Source of the DNA: Burkholderiaceae bacterium
Lineage (GTDB): Bacteria > Pseudomonadota > Gammaproteobacteria > Burkholderiales > Burkholderiaceae_D
Direction of reading: 5' to 3'
NCBI GenBank assembly: GCA_031291325.1
Contig: JARLJG010000072.1
Span: 1-63,350, forward strand
DNA: 63,350 nt
How positions within the stretch are numbered: position 1 is the stretch's first letter; every line of letters begins with the position of its first letter. Of the stretch, positions 55,024 through 63,216 are shown piece after piece. The position numbers were made by a program, and so were the translations under genes. The notes under the pieces were generated by a model. That model was not told the DNA's origin. It was given only the letters and a program-made list of their open reading frames with translations, and ran no database searches.

Positions 55024-56088
55024 CTACTTGTTTTCTTTCTTCTGCGGTTTGTCCGGTACCGGTTGCATGCCGTTTTCCGCATTCCATTCCTTGATGATTT
55101 CACCCAGCGCCTGCATGCTTTTTTTGGTCGCTTCCTTGTCCTGGCCGCTGGTCAAGGTGGCGGTGCCGCGAACCAGTTTGGTTTCGGCAGGCGCGCTTGA
55201 CGCCGCTTGAGCTGGTGGCTTGGCATCGACCGCCTTTGTAGGAACGGCAGGAGCAGCGACAACTGCGGCAGGCTTGGCAGCCGCCTCAGCCGGAGCCGGT
55301 TGGGCAAGCGCTGCGTCCGGTTTCGACGGCAGCGCTGCACTTGGCGGTTTGGCGCTCTCCAGCTTCACGCTTTCCGCCGGCGGTTTTGGGCGCGCCAATT
55401 CAGCTGCCACATCGGCGTCGTGCCGCTTCTTCAATGCGTAACCGACCACGACGATTGCCACCGAAATCAACAAGACTACGACGATCAAGATATTTCTGGT
55501 CGTCAGCAACCGCTCGATCCAGGCTTGCCGCAGATGCGCTTTGTATGCTTTTAGCAGAGCCGTCAATTCTTGCGTGCGGAGATCCATCTCCGCAGTCAAC
55601 GCCTGCGCTTTCGCCGCGAATTTCTCCGCCGAGTCGGCGGACTTCTCGTCGTTGGCATCCTTGAGCGCGTGGTTGATGAGATCATCCAGCGCTTCCAGCA
55701 CCTTGGATTTGACATCGCGCGCACTCGATCCTATCGAGGGGTCGAGCCCGTCCAGCGTAGCCAAGGACTCGTCGACCGATTTCTTGACCGGATGATCGGG
55801 ATCGAGCGCTTCCTTGGCCGCCGCGAAGACCGCATCCCGACGCTGGCCATGTCGTTTGCTGATCTCCTTTTGCGTATCCTTTTCGCTATCCGCTTCCTGG
55901 AAGGGTTCCGACAAGTGCTGGAGCAATTCGCGGGCATGCTCGACCGCGCGCAGCAGCGCGGAGACGATGCCGATCGAGCGCCGCAAGAGTTGGAATTGCA
56001 TGGCGCGTTCGTCGGGCACGCTTTCCGCTGCGGGTGGCGCTTCGACCGCTGGCGGCGCGCCGGGACTTGATTTGATGTTCTTATTCAT
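55024..56088 (-). CDS. Membrane-anchored hypothetical protein
   Basis: A 354-residue protein of three parts: a helical, charged cytoplasmic region (about 25-195) with likely coiled coil; one membrane helix (about 203-222, NILIVVVLLISVAIVVVGYAL); and a Pro/Ala/Lys-rich probably disordered region (about 230-325), ending in a short charged tail. No known family recognised. Convergent with hom and not obviously part of threonine metabolism. Confidence 0.75.
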   Translation of the reverse strand: MNKNIKSSPGAPPAVEAPPAAESVPDERAMQFQLLRRSIGIVSALLRAVEHARELLQHLSEPFQEADSEKDTQKEISKRHGQRRDAVFAAAKEALDPDHPVKKSVDESLATLDGLDPSIGSSARDVKSKVLEALDDLINHALKDANDEKSADSAEKFAAKAQALTAEMDLRTQELTALLKAYKAHLRQAWIERLLTTRNILIVVVLLISVAIVVVGYALKKRHDADVAAELARPKPPAESVKLESAKPPSAALPSKPDAALAQPAPAEAAAKPAAVVAAPAVPTKAVDAKPPAQAASSAPAETKLVRGTATLTSGQDKEATKKSMQALGEIIKEWNAENGMQPVPDKPQKKENK

Positions 56089-56169
56089 CGCGGGTCCGAA
56101 GTTGCCATGCAGTCGATTCTAGGCTTTTCTAGTGAATAGGCAATCCCCGGCAAACAACGCCGCCCTGCC

Positions 56170-56748
56170 CTACGACCGATGGATCACCACCAGCAGCGCC
56201 CTGGCCTCGGTCTTCCCGGTATTGCGTATCGCATGGCTGCGGTCGGCGTTATAACGCGCCGTGCCGCCGAGTTTCAGCTTGCGCTTGCTGCCGTCTACCT
56301 CGACTTCCATGCTGCCCTGCAACACGGTCAAATGCTCGGTCGCGCCCGGATCGTGCGGTTGCGACACCAGTTCGCCGCCTGCCGCCAGGGTCAACTCGTA
56401 CCACTCGAATTTGCCGGCCAATTCCATCGGGCCGAGAATGCGCAGCACATAGCCGGCATGGTCGCCCGGCAGGGTCGGCGTTTCGTGCGGCTCCAGGACC
56501 CGGATCGCTTCGACTTCCTTGTTGTCGTCGGACAGCAATTCGCCGATGCCGACGCCCAGCGCATTCGACAAGCGCCAAGCGACAGCAATGGTCGGATTGG
56601 CTTTTTCGCGCTCGATTTGCGACAGCATCGATTTCGACACGCCGGCGGCGCGCGACAAGTCTTCCAGCGTCAAGCCGCGCGCCAGACGCATTTTCTGCAA
56701 GGTGGCGCCGACTTCTGGCGGTGACTTTTGTACAACAAGATTTTTCAT
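56170..56748 (-). CDS. XRE-cupin transcriptional regulator
   Basis: A 192-residue regulator. An N-terminal lambda-repressor-type HTH (about 15-70; RGLTLEDLSRAAGVSKSMLSQIEREKANPT) is joined to a C-terminal cupin (about 110-190) likely to sense a small ligand. It is divergent from kbl and the threonine dehydrogenase gene, so it is the natural candidate for their control, perhaps by threonine or glycine. The start at 56748 gives the usual family N-terminus. Confidence 0.9.
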   Translation of the reverse strand: MKNLVVQKSPPEVGATLQKMRLARGLTLEDLSRAAGVSKSMLSQIEREKANPTIAVAWRLSNALGVGIGELLSDDNKEVEAIRVLEPHETPTLPGDHAGYVLRILGPMELAGKFEWYELTLAAGGELVSQPHDPGATEHLTVLQGSMEVEVDGSKRKLKLGGTARYNADRSHAIRNTGKTEARALLVVIHRS

Positions 56749-56908
56749 GGCAGTGGCTTGCAATGTTTTATGAGAATCTGTAATATCCATTATATCGAAC
56801 TGAAGTTCGCAATAATGGATTTTGTAAGAGTTACTGAATAAATGCTTTAAATTGAATTTTAGCGCGGAATATTCAACTTCTTGCAATTAAATCGCGCAGA
56901 CAAAGCCT

Positions 56909-56994
56909 CCCGTCATTCCCGCGAAGGCGGGAATCCATAAGGCGTTAGCTCGATTTAGCTCCCGATGGATTCCCGCCTTCGCGGGAACGACGGG
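56909..56994. repeat. Inverted REP pair (copy 2)
   Basis: Two 30-bp units in opposite orientation (56909-56938 and 56965-56994) separated by 26 bp, matching the copy at 29537-29621 nearly base for base in the units but not in the spacer. It occupies the divergent promoter region between the XRE-cupin gene and kbl, the rest of which (56749-57072) has no other feature I can name. Confidence 0.9.
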
Positions 56995-57072
56995 GAATGA
57001 TGTTTGCTGGGTCTGCTTGAAAACGTGTTTTACCAACAAAGAAGTCGGAAAAATCCAAACAAAAGGATTGCC

Positions 57073-58299
57073 ATGAGTGCAACGAATACCACGAACGCAA
57101 CGAACGCAAAAACCGCCTTTTTCGCCGGCTTGGAACAAAATCTGGCCAATCTGCGGCGCGACGGCTTGTTCAAGCCGGAACGCGTGATCGCCTCGCGCCA
57201 GGGCGCAGAAGTGGTGTGCGACGATGGTCGCACGCTGATTAATATGTGCGCCAATAATTACCTGGGATTGTCCGGCGACGAAGCGCTGGTGCAGGCATCG
57301 ATTGCAGCGACCGAGCAATACGGTTACGGCTTGTCGTCGGTGCGCTTCATTTGCGGCACGCAAACCGTGCATAAGCAATTGGAAAAAGCGCTGTCCGAAT
57401 TCCTCGGCATGGAAGACACGATCCTGTACGCCGCTGCATTCGATGCCAACGGCGGCGTGTTCGAGCCTTTGTTCGACACCGAAGACGCCATTATTTCCGA
57501 CGCCTTGAATCATGCATCGATCATCGACGGCATCCGCTTGTCGAAAGCGGCGCGCTATCGCTATCGACACAACGACATGGCCGACCTGGAAGTGCAATTG
57601 CAAGCCGCTGCCGGCAAGCGCCACAAGGTAATCGTCACCGACGGCGTGTTTTCGATGGATGGCACGATTGCGCAACTGGACAAGATTTGCGACCTGGCCG
57701 ACCGCTACGGCGCGCTGGTGATGATCGATGAATGCCATGCATCCGGCTTCATGGGCGCGACCGGACGCGGCACGCACGAGCATCACGGCGTGATGGGCCG
57801 CATCGACATCATTACCGGCACGCTCGGCAAGGCGCTGGGCGGTGCCATGGGCGGCTTCACGGCGGCGCGGCGCGAAGTGGTGCAGACCTTGCGGCAGAAA
57901 TCGCGCCCTTACCTGTTTTCCAATTCGCTGGCGCCGTCGATTGCCGGCGCTTCGCTGTCGGTATTGCAGCGCCTGGCATCGTCGACCGAGTTGCGCGACC
58001 GCCTGCATGCCAATACCGCGCACTTCCGCCGCTCGATCGCCGCGCTCGGTTTCACCATCAAGCCGGGCACGCATCCTGTGGTGCCGGTGATGTTATTCGA
58101 CGCGCCGGTGGCGCAACAATTCGCGCAGCGCCTGTATGAATTGGGCGTGCTGGTGAGCGGCTTCTTTTATCCGGTGGTGCCGATGGGACAAGCGCGCGTG
58201 CGCGTGCAATTGTCGGCTGCGCACAGCACCGAGCAAATCGACCGCGCGCTGGCCGCTTTCGCGCAAGCGGGGCGCGAGTTGAATATTTTAAAGAATTAA
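57073..58299 (+). CDS. kbl: Glycine C-acetyltransferase (2-amino-3-ketobutyrate CoA ligase)
   Basis: A 408-residue alpha-oxoamine synthase-family PLP enzyme cleaving 2-amino-3-oxobutyrate with CoA to glycine and acetyl-CoA. Motifs: NMCANNYLGLS, DALNHASIIDGIRLSKA, MIDECHASGFMG and the PLP Lys in GTLGKALGGAMGG. The first 11 residues (SATNTTNATNA) are a low-complexity extension. AAGGA precedes the ATG. Ten nt before the threonine dehydrogenase gene. Confidence 0.95.
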   Translation: MSATNTTNATNAKTAFFAGLEQNLANLRRDGLFKPERVIASRQGAEVVCDDGRTLINMCANNYLGLSGDEALVQASIAATEQYGYGLSSVRFICGTQTVHKQLEKALSEFLGMEDTILYAAAFDANGGVFEPLFDTEDAIISDALNHASIIDGIRLSKAARYRYRHNDMADLEVQLQAAAGKRHKVIVTDGVFSMDGTIAQLDKICDLADRYGALVMIDECHASGFMGATGRGTHEHHGVMGRIDIITGTLGKALGGAMGGFTAARREVVQTLRQKSRPYLFSNSLAPSIAGASLSVLQRLASSTELRDRLHANTAHFRRSIAALGFTIKPGTHPVVPVMLFDAPVAQQFAQRLYELGVLVSGFFYPVVPMGQARVRVQLSAAHSTEQIDRALAAFAQAGRELNILKN

Positions 58300-58309
58300 G
58301 GAGGCGGCA

Positions 58310-59281
58310 ATGGAACGGATTCTAGTAATCGGCGCCAACGGCCAGATCGGCAGCGAATTGGTCGACGCCTTGACCGCGCAACACGGCGCGGAAAACGTGA
58401 TTGCCGCCGATATCGGCCCGCGCAGCGGCTTCGGCGTCAAGCGTTACGAACCGATCGACGTGCTGGACCGCAAAGGCGTGGCCCACATCGTCGAAACCTA
58501 TCATGTCACGCAAGTGTATCAACTGGCCGCGCTATTGTCGGTGACCGGCGAGCAAGCGCCGCTGAAAGCCTGGGACTTGAACATGAACGGCTTGTTGAAC
58601 ATCCTCGAAATCGCCCGCGAGCGCGGACAAGCGGGCAAGCCGTTGCGCGTGTTCTGGCCGTCGTCGATTGCCGCCTTCGGCCCGAATACGCCGCGCGTCG
58701 CGACGCCGCAAACCACAGTGATGGACCCGACCACGATCTACGGCATCAGCAAGCTGGCCGGCGAACGCCTGTGCGAATACTATTTCTCGAAATTCGGCGT
58801 CGATGTGCGCAGCATCCGTTATCCGGGCATCATCAGCTACAAGTCGCCGCCCGGCGGCGGCACCACCGATTACGCGATTGCGATTTTCCACGCCGCCCAG
58901 CGCGGCCAGCGTTACAGCTGCTTCCTCGGCCCGGAAACCGGCTTGCCGATGATTTACATGCCCGACGCGATCCGCGCCACCATCGAATTGATGGATGCGC
59001 CAGCCGCCAAGGTCAAGGTGCGCTCGTCGTACAACGTCGCCGGCCTCAGCTTCACCCCGCGCGAACTGGCGCAACAAATCACGCGCTACCTGCCGGATTT
59101 CGAGATCGTCTACGCGCCGGACAGCCGCCAGGCGATTGCCGACAGTTGGCCGCAAAGCCTGGACGACAGCATCGCCGCCGCCGATTGGAGCTGGCAAGCC
59201 AGGATCGGCCTGGACGACCTGGTGCGCGACATGCTGGCAAACATCAAGGTGCCGCTGGAATTGCTGAATCGGGCTGCCTGA
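58310..59281 (+). CDS. SDR-type L-threonine 3-dehydrogenase
   Basis: A 323-residue extended SDR oxidising threonine to 2-amino-3-oxobutyrate, the substrate of the preceding kbl product. Rossmann motif ILVIGANGQIGSEL, active-site Ser in WPSSIAAFG and Tyr-x3-Lys in YGISKLAGERL. RYPGIISYKSPPGGGTTDYA is typical of the short-chain TDH family (Cupriavidus and animal enzymes), distinct from zinc-dependent E. coli Tdh. AAGGAGG upstream of the ATG. Confidence 0.93.
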   Translation: MERILVIGANGQIGSELVDALTAQHGAENVIAADIGPRSGFGVKRYEPIDVLDRKGVAHIVETYHVTQVYQLAALLSVTGEQAPLKAWDLNMNGLLNILEIARERGQAGKPLRVFWPSSIAAFGPNTPRVATPQTTVMDPTTIYGISKLAGERLCEYYFSKFGVDVRSIRYPGIISYKSPPGGGTTDYAIAIFHAAQRGQRYSCFLGPETGLPMIYMPDAIRATIELMDAPAAKVKVRSSYNVAGLSFTPRELAQQITRYLPDFEIVYAPDSRQAIADSWPQSLDDSIAAADWSWQARIGLDDLVRDMLANIKVPLELLNRAA

Positions 59282-59325
59282 GGCGGTAAAAGCAGGCTAA
59301 ACAGCCTAGCGTGGCGGCGCTTCGA

Positions 59326-59331
59326 TATAAT
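59326..59331 (+). promoter_or_regulatory. TATAAT -10 box before thrC
   Basis: A perfect -10 hexamer 40 bp upstream of the thrC start with no convincing -35. It suggests thrC has its own promoter rather than depending only on kbl-tdh transcription. Confidence 0.4.
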
Positions 59332-59370
59332 GGCGGAATATCGAAGCCAACCATCCCTATTTCCGATCCC

Positions 59371-60831
59371 ATGCAATACATTTCCACGCGCGGGCAAGCC
59401 GCCCCCCAATCGTTTTCCGAAATCCTGCTGGGCGGCCTGGCGCCTGACGGCGGCCTGTACCTGCCAACCGCCTATCCGCAAGTGACCGGCGCCGAACTCG
59501 ACGCCTGGCGCGGCTTGTCCTATGCCGACCTGGCCTTGCAAGTCTTGAAAAAATTCGCCACCGACATCCCGCAAGCGGATTTGCAGGCACTGACGGACAA
59601 GACCTATACCGCCGAGGTGTACCGCAACGTGCGCAAGGGCGAAGACGCTGCGCAAATCACGCCCTTGCGCGTGCTGGAACAAACCGATGGCGGCACATTG
59701 CTGTTGCAATCCTTGTCCAACGGCCCGACGCTGGCGTTCAAGGACATGGCGATGCAATTGCTGGGCAACCTGTTTGAATACACGTTGGCAAAACAACATG
59801 CCGAATTGAACATCTTCGGCGCGACATCCGGCGACACCGGCAGCGCCGCCGAATACGCGATGCGCGGCAAGCGCGGCATCCGCGTCTTCATGCTGTCGCC
59901 GCACAAGAAGATGAGCGCCTTCCAGACTGCGCAAATGTTCAGCCTGCAAGACCCGAATATCTACAACATCGCCATCGAGGGCGTATTTGACGATTGCCAG
60001 GACATGGTTAAGGCTGTTTCCAACGATCTCGACTTCAAGGCCAGGCAAAAAATCGGCACCGTCAATTCGATCAACTGGGCGCGCGTGGTGGCGCAAGTGG
60101 TCTACTACTTCCGTGGCTATCTGGCGGCAACCAGTGAGAACAGCCAAAAAGTATCGTTCACAGTGCCGTCCGGCAATTTCGGCAATATCTGCGCCGGCCA
60201 CATCGCCCGCATGATGGGCTTGCCGATCGACCGGCTGGTGGTGGCGACCAACGAAAACGACGTGCTGGACGAATTTTTCCGCACCGGCGTCTACCGCGTG
60301 CGCAAGTCGGCGGAAACCTACCATACCACCAGCCCCAGCATGGATATCAGCAAAGCCTCCAACTTCGAGCGCTTCATCTACGATTTGCTGGATCGCGATG
60401 GCGAGCGCGTGCGCGCCTTGTTCAAGAAAGTGGAAACGCAGGGCGGCTTCGACCTCTCCGGCAAGCCGGGCAGCGACGGCGACGAATTCGCCAAGATCGC
60501 CCAATTCGGCTTCGAGTCCGGCAAATCGGTGCATGCTGACCGCATCCGCACCATCCGCGATATCGAAGCAAAATACGGCGTCACCATCGACACCCACACC
60601 GCCGACGGCGTCAAGGTCGCGCGCGAATACGTGCAGCCAGGCGTGCCGATGATCGTGCTGGAAACCGCGCTACCGGCCAAGTTCAATGAAACCATCCGCG
60701 AAGCGCTCGGGCGCGACGCCGAGCGTCCGGCGGGATTTGAAAATATCGAGGCGTTGCCGCAGCGGTTTGAGGTGATGGCTGCTGATGTGGCGGGGGTGAA
60801 GGCGTATATTGCGGGGCGCACGGGGATTTGA
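59371..60831 (+). CDS. thrC: Threonine synthase
   Basis: A 486-residue PLP enzyme converting O-phosphohomoserine to threonine. N-terminal STRGQAAPQSFSEILLGGLAPDGGLYLP, PLP Lys in PTLAFKDMAMQ, and FGATSGDTGSAAEYAM. The extended C-terminal type as in proteobacteria and yeast. There is no Shine-Dalgarno of note. Separated from hom by 4.4 kb with genes for threonine breakdown. Confidence 0.95.
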   Translation: MQYISTRGQAAPQSFSEILLGGLAPDGGLYLPTAYPQVTGAELDAWRGLSYADLALQVLKKFATDIPQADLQALTDKTYTAEVYRNVRKGEDAAQITPLRVLEQTDGGTLLLQSLSNGPTLAFKDMAMQLLGNLFEYTLAKQHAELNIFGATSGDTGSAAEYAMRGKRGIRVFMLSPHKKMSAFQTAQMFSLQDPNIYNIAIEGVFDDCQDMVKAVSNDLDFKARQKIGTVNSINWARVVAQVVYYFRGYLAATSENSQKVSFTVPSGNFGNICAGHIARMMGLPIDRLVVATNENDVLDEFFRTGVYRVRKSAETYHTTSPSMDISKASNFERFIYDLLDRDGERVRALFKKVETQGGFDLSGKPGSDGDEFAKIAQFGFESGKSVHADRIRTIRDIEAKYGVTIDTHTADGVKVAREYVQPGVPMIVLETALPAKFNETIREALGRDAERPAGFENIEALPQRFEVMAADVAGVKAYIAGRTGI

Positions 60832-60921
60832 GGAGGCGGCACTTCCGTTGTGGCGTTGGGCGATGAAACAAGGTGGCCCCAATGGATTGTCGTCGCCGTT
60901 GTCCCTTTGACAGGACAAACA

Positions 60922-61593
60922 ATGTCTATTTCTGACAACGACTACAAGATTTTATGGGGACGAGCTGCGGGAATCTGTTCAAATCCCTCGTGCGACGAAG
61001 ACTTGACAGTTATGCTAAACGGAGGTGGTGGGTACAACGTCGGCGAAATGGCCCATGTCATTGCGAGGAGTCCGGGCGGCCCAAGAGGGCAAGCAGATGG
61101 TGGCGCTGATACCTATGACAATCTAATACTTCTTTGTCCAACTTGCCACCGCAAGATCGACAAAGCACCGGAAGGCACGTACCCCGAAGAAATGATTTTC
61201 CGTTGGAAGGCAGAGCATGAAGGCTCCATCAGGTCTGCTGGGACGGCACTTAAATTTACAACCTTCACCGACTTGAAGAAGTACGTTGGACGGTTGCTGA
61301 TAGAGAACAACTCAGTGTGGGCAACGTTTGGGCCTCGCTCGGACATTGCACAAACAGACCCAGGTTCAAATCTTCACGAGGTATGGACATTGCGTAAATT
61401 GAGCACTATCGTTCCAAACAATCAGTGCGTTGTGAACGCCATTGAATCCAATTTCGACCTCCTTCCACCCGAAAGTGTTTCTGCCTTTTATGAGTTCAAG
61501 ATGCATGCGAGCGGCTTTGAGCAACACCAGTATCGCCGGCTTGACGCGTACCCATTGTACCCCTCGAATTTTCAGACTTATTTCTTATCATGA
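60922..61593 (+). CDS. HNH endonuclease
   Basis: A 223-residue protein. N-terminal CxxxxC pair in AAGICSNPSCDEDL, the HNH core with AHVIARSPGGPRG (first His), YDNLILLCPTCHRKID (Asn, CxxC and final His), so a zinc-stabilised beta-beta-alpha metal nuclease at about residues 8-85. The C-terminal 135 residues are of unknown type. It overlaps the next gene by 4 nt and is more A+T-rich than thrC. HNH proteins of this kind often sit in restriction or other anti-phage modules. Confidence 0.85.
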   Translation: MSISDNDYKILWGRAAGICSNPSCDEDLTVMLNGGGGYNVGEMAHVIARSPGGPRGQADGGADTYDNLILLCPTCHRKIDKAPEGTYPEEMIFRWKAEHEGSIRSAGTALKFTTFTDLKKYVGRLLIENNSVWATFGPRSDIAQTDPGSNLHEVWTLRKLSTIVPNNQCVVNAIESNFDLLPPESVSAFYEFKMHASGFEQHQYRRLDAYPLYPSNFQTYFLS

Positions 61594-62006
61594 ACAATGG
61601 AACGAACACTTGGAATGTCAGCTTCGCTCACATTTCATGGTTTGAAAATCTCTTAAATGGTCACGGCAACGTCAAAGCGCTTTCTCGACACGATGACCTC
61701 GTCTTTGAAGTTGACCGCAAACAGCAAGCCGATCATTTGAAGATAATTTGCCTAAATGAGTACACAATGGGCTTGACTGCTGCGCAGCGCGTAATTCACG
61801 AGTTCGGCAAACCAAACCTGATCTACATCGGCGGTGGTTGGTGTGGTTATACACCACAAGCCCACAAATTCTGTTTGAGTGAAAGGATCGGCCTTTATGT
61901 TACCGATGAGATGTCTGGAGCACTCTGGAAAGCCGATGCCTGGAATTACTATAAACGAAATAAGGAAGGTGATTCAATCTATAACGTCAGAGATGGTGGG
62001 GCTTGA
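61590..62006 (+). CDS. Conserved-looking protein of unknown function (middle gene of HNH operon)
   Basis: A 138-residue alpha/beta protein. The central part (LKIICLNEYTMGLTAAQR, then PNLIYIGGGWCGYTPQAHKF and GLYVTDEMSGALW) alternates strands and helices like a Rossmann-type or restriction-endonuclease-like fold, but I cannot name a family. It has no signal peptide or membrane segment. Its start overlaps the HNH stop (ATGA), and its 3' end overlaps the nucleotidyltransferase gene by 71 nt, so the three are translated together. Confidence 0.8.
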   Translation: MNNGTNTWNVSFAHISWFENLLNGHGNVKALSRHDDLVFEVDRKQQADHLKIICLNEYTMGLTAAQRVIHEFGKPNLIYIGGGWCGYTPQAHKFCLSERIGLYVTDEMSGALWKADAWNYYKRNKEGDSIYNVRDGGA

Positions 62007-62283
62007 ATCCGTATATGGATTTGGATCGTTCTTTCGAGGTGGAAAATTCAACGATATTGACCTAGTTGCAATAACGACGCCATCCAATCGCGACACCTTG
62101 AGTACGTATTATGCGCTTGCAGATGCAATTGCAAAAGTTAGCGAGAACCTCCGTGTCAAGTTTCATTTGACGATGTTGACACCGGACGAGTTGTTACAGA
62201 GCCCATTTCGCGACATGCATGAAATGCAATTACTTACAGAAAAATCCGCTTTGTGGGAAGCAAAACCGAAGTCAGGGTTATAG
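61936..62283 (+). CDS. Nucleotidyltransferase (MNT-like)
   Basis: A 115-residue minimal DNA polymerase beta-type nucleotidyltransferase: GSFFRGGKFNDIDLV holds the GS motif and two metal-binding Asp. MNT proteins usually pair with HEPN toxins and neutralise them by AMPylation; no HEPN gene is adjacent, but a nuclease gene is. I chose the ATG at 61936 because GGAAAG precedes it; earlier in-frame starts lie deeper in the previous gene. Confidence 0.82.
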   Translation: MPGITINEIRKVIQSITSEMVGLESVYGFGSFFRGGKFNDIDLVAITTPSNRDTLSTYYALADAIAKVSENLRVKFHLTMLTPDELLQSPFRDMHEMQLLTEKSALWEAKPKSGL

Positions 62284-62348
62284 CCCCAGCACACATCGTG
62301 CGGTGTTTTCTGGAATCATAATAATAATCCAGACTACAACACCAATCA

Positions 62349-62567
62349 TCAACGCGACAACTGCTCGACCGGAACCGGTTTGCGGCCCTTCTTGTGTAAT
62401 ACGCCCGCCAATTCAGTAACGCTCTTGGTCTTCACGCGCATGACGACTGTGGAATCCGGCATCAACGTAAACGTCATTCGGTCTCCGGTCTTCATCGAAA
62501 GGCTATCCCGAATTTCCTTGGGAATTGTTGTTTGACCCTTGCTGGTAAGTGTGGCATCGTATGACAT
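62349..62567 (-). CDS. AbrB/MazE-family (SpoVT-type) DNA-binding protein
   Basis: A 72-residue swapped-hairpin AbrB protein: ATLTSKGQTTIPKEIRDSL then MKTGDRMTFTLMPDSTVVM. AAGGAG precedes the ATG. Such proteins are mostly antitoxins with a toxin gene just downstream. Here the downstream side is the 3' end of the convergent nucleotidyltransferase gene, so no toxin partner is present. Confidence 0.9.
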   Translation of the reverse strand: MSYDATLTSKGQTTIPKEIRDSLSMKTGDRMTFTLMPDSTVVMRVKTKSVTELAGVLHKKGRKPVPVEQLSR

Positions 62568-62689
62568 TTCAATCTCCTTGTATCCATACACTTCGCATTA
62601 TAGTAAGGCGACCGATTATTGGCAATGTGTCGGTGATTGGCAGTCTGGAAGGTAATGTTGAAGCAAAGCACATGGATTTCTAGCTGTTA

Positions 62690-63216
62690 TTAAAATCGCT
62701 TACTGATTCGGGCGACGACGTAATTGACGCCTGAATTGGGTTCGGCAATGCCGCCGTTTGAGAAATGCTGAATTTTTAATCCTGCATCCCAGGCTTTAGA
62801 GAATCGATACCCGATGCCCAGGCTGTCTCCAAATTCAAATCTCGTGGATAATTTCCGACCATTGTTATCGTAATTGTCCGACAGCTGGTGAACACCGATT
62901 GCCGCTTCAAAATACGGGCCGCTTCCATCATTGCGCTGCAAGCGAAACACTGGCGTGATGCCAATATCAAAGATATTTTGTATGTTTCCCGGTGTGTTGC
63001 GGTAATGAGTGCCACGCCAATCCGCTACCGTCAGATCCCAATAGCCGCCCAAGAAAGAGTTTTCGCTTTGAAACCATTTCTGCTGCCAATCCCATTGCGC
63101 GCCCAGTCGGATCATTTGGGTGAAATTTCCAGTTGAAAATTCGAACGAACCGGAATCGACGGCATAGGAACAGGGGTGCGCTGTCGATAAAATTATTCCT
63201 GCCGCTAGCGTTCTAA
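62690..63216 (-). pseudogene. pagL: Lipid A 3-O-deacylase PagL, start removed by IS insertion
   Basis: The frame reads as a PagL-type outer-membrane deacylase: TQMIRLGAQWDW, NSFLGGYWDLT, IFDIGITPVFR, and the active-site region KIQHFSNGGIAEPN with His-x-Ser. It ends in the terminal aromatic SKRF. The frame is open upstream of the ATG at 63115 through a mature N-terminus and most of a signal peptide (LRTLAAGIILSTAHPCSYA), then runs into the end of an IS element at about 63216 with no start codon. Starting at 63115 would give 141 residues without export signal, so the gene is probably dead. Confidence 0.8.

Noticed and set aside
61590-62006. HEPN toxin to pair with the nucleotidyltransferase
   Set aside because: An R-x5-H string occurs at about residue 43, but the protein looks alpha/beta rather than all-helical, so the match is likely chance.
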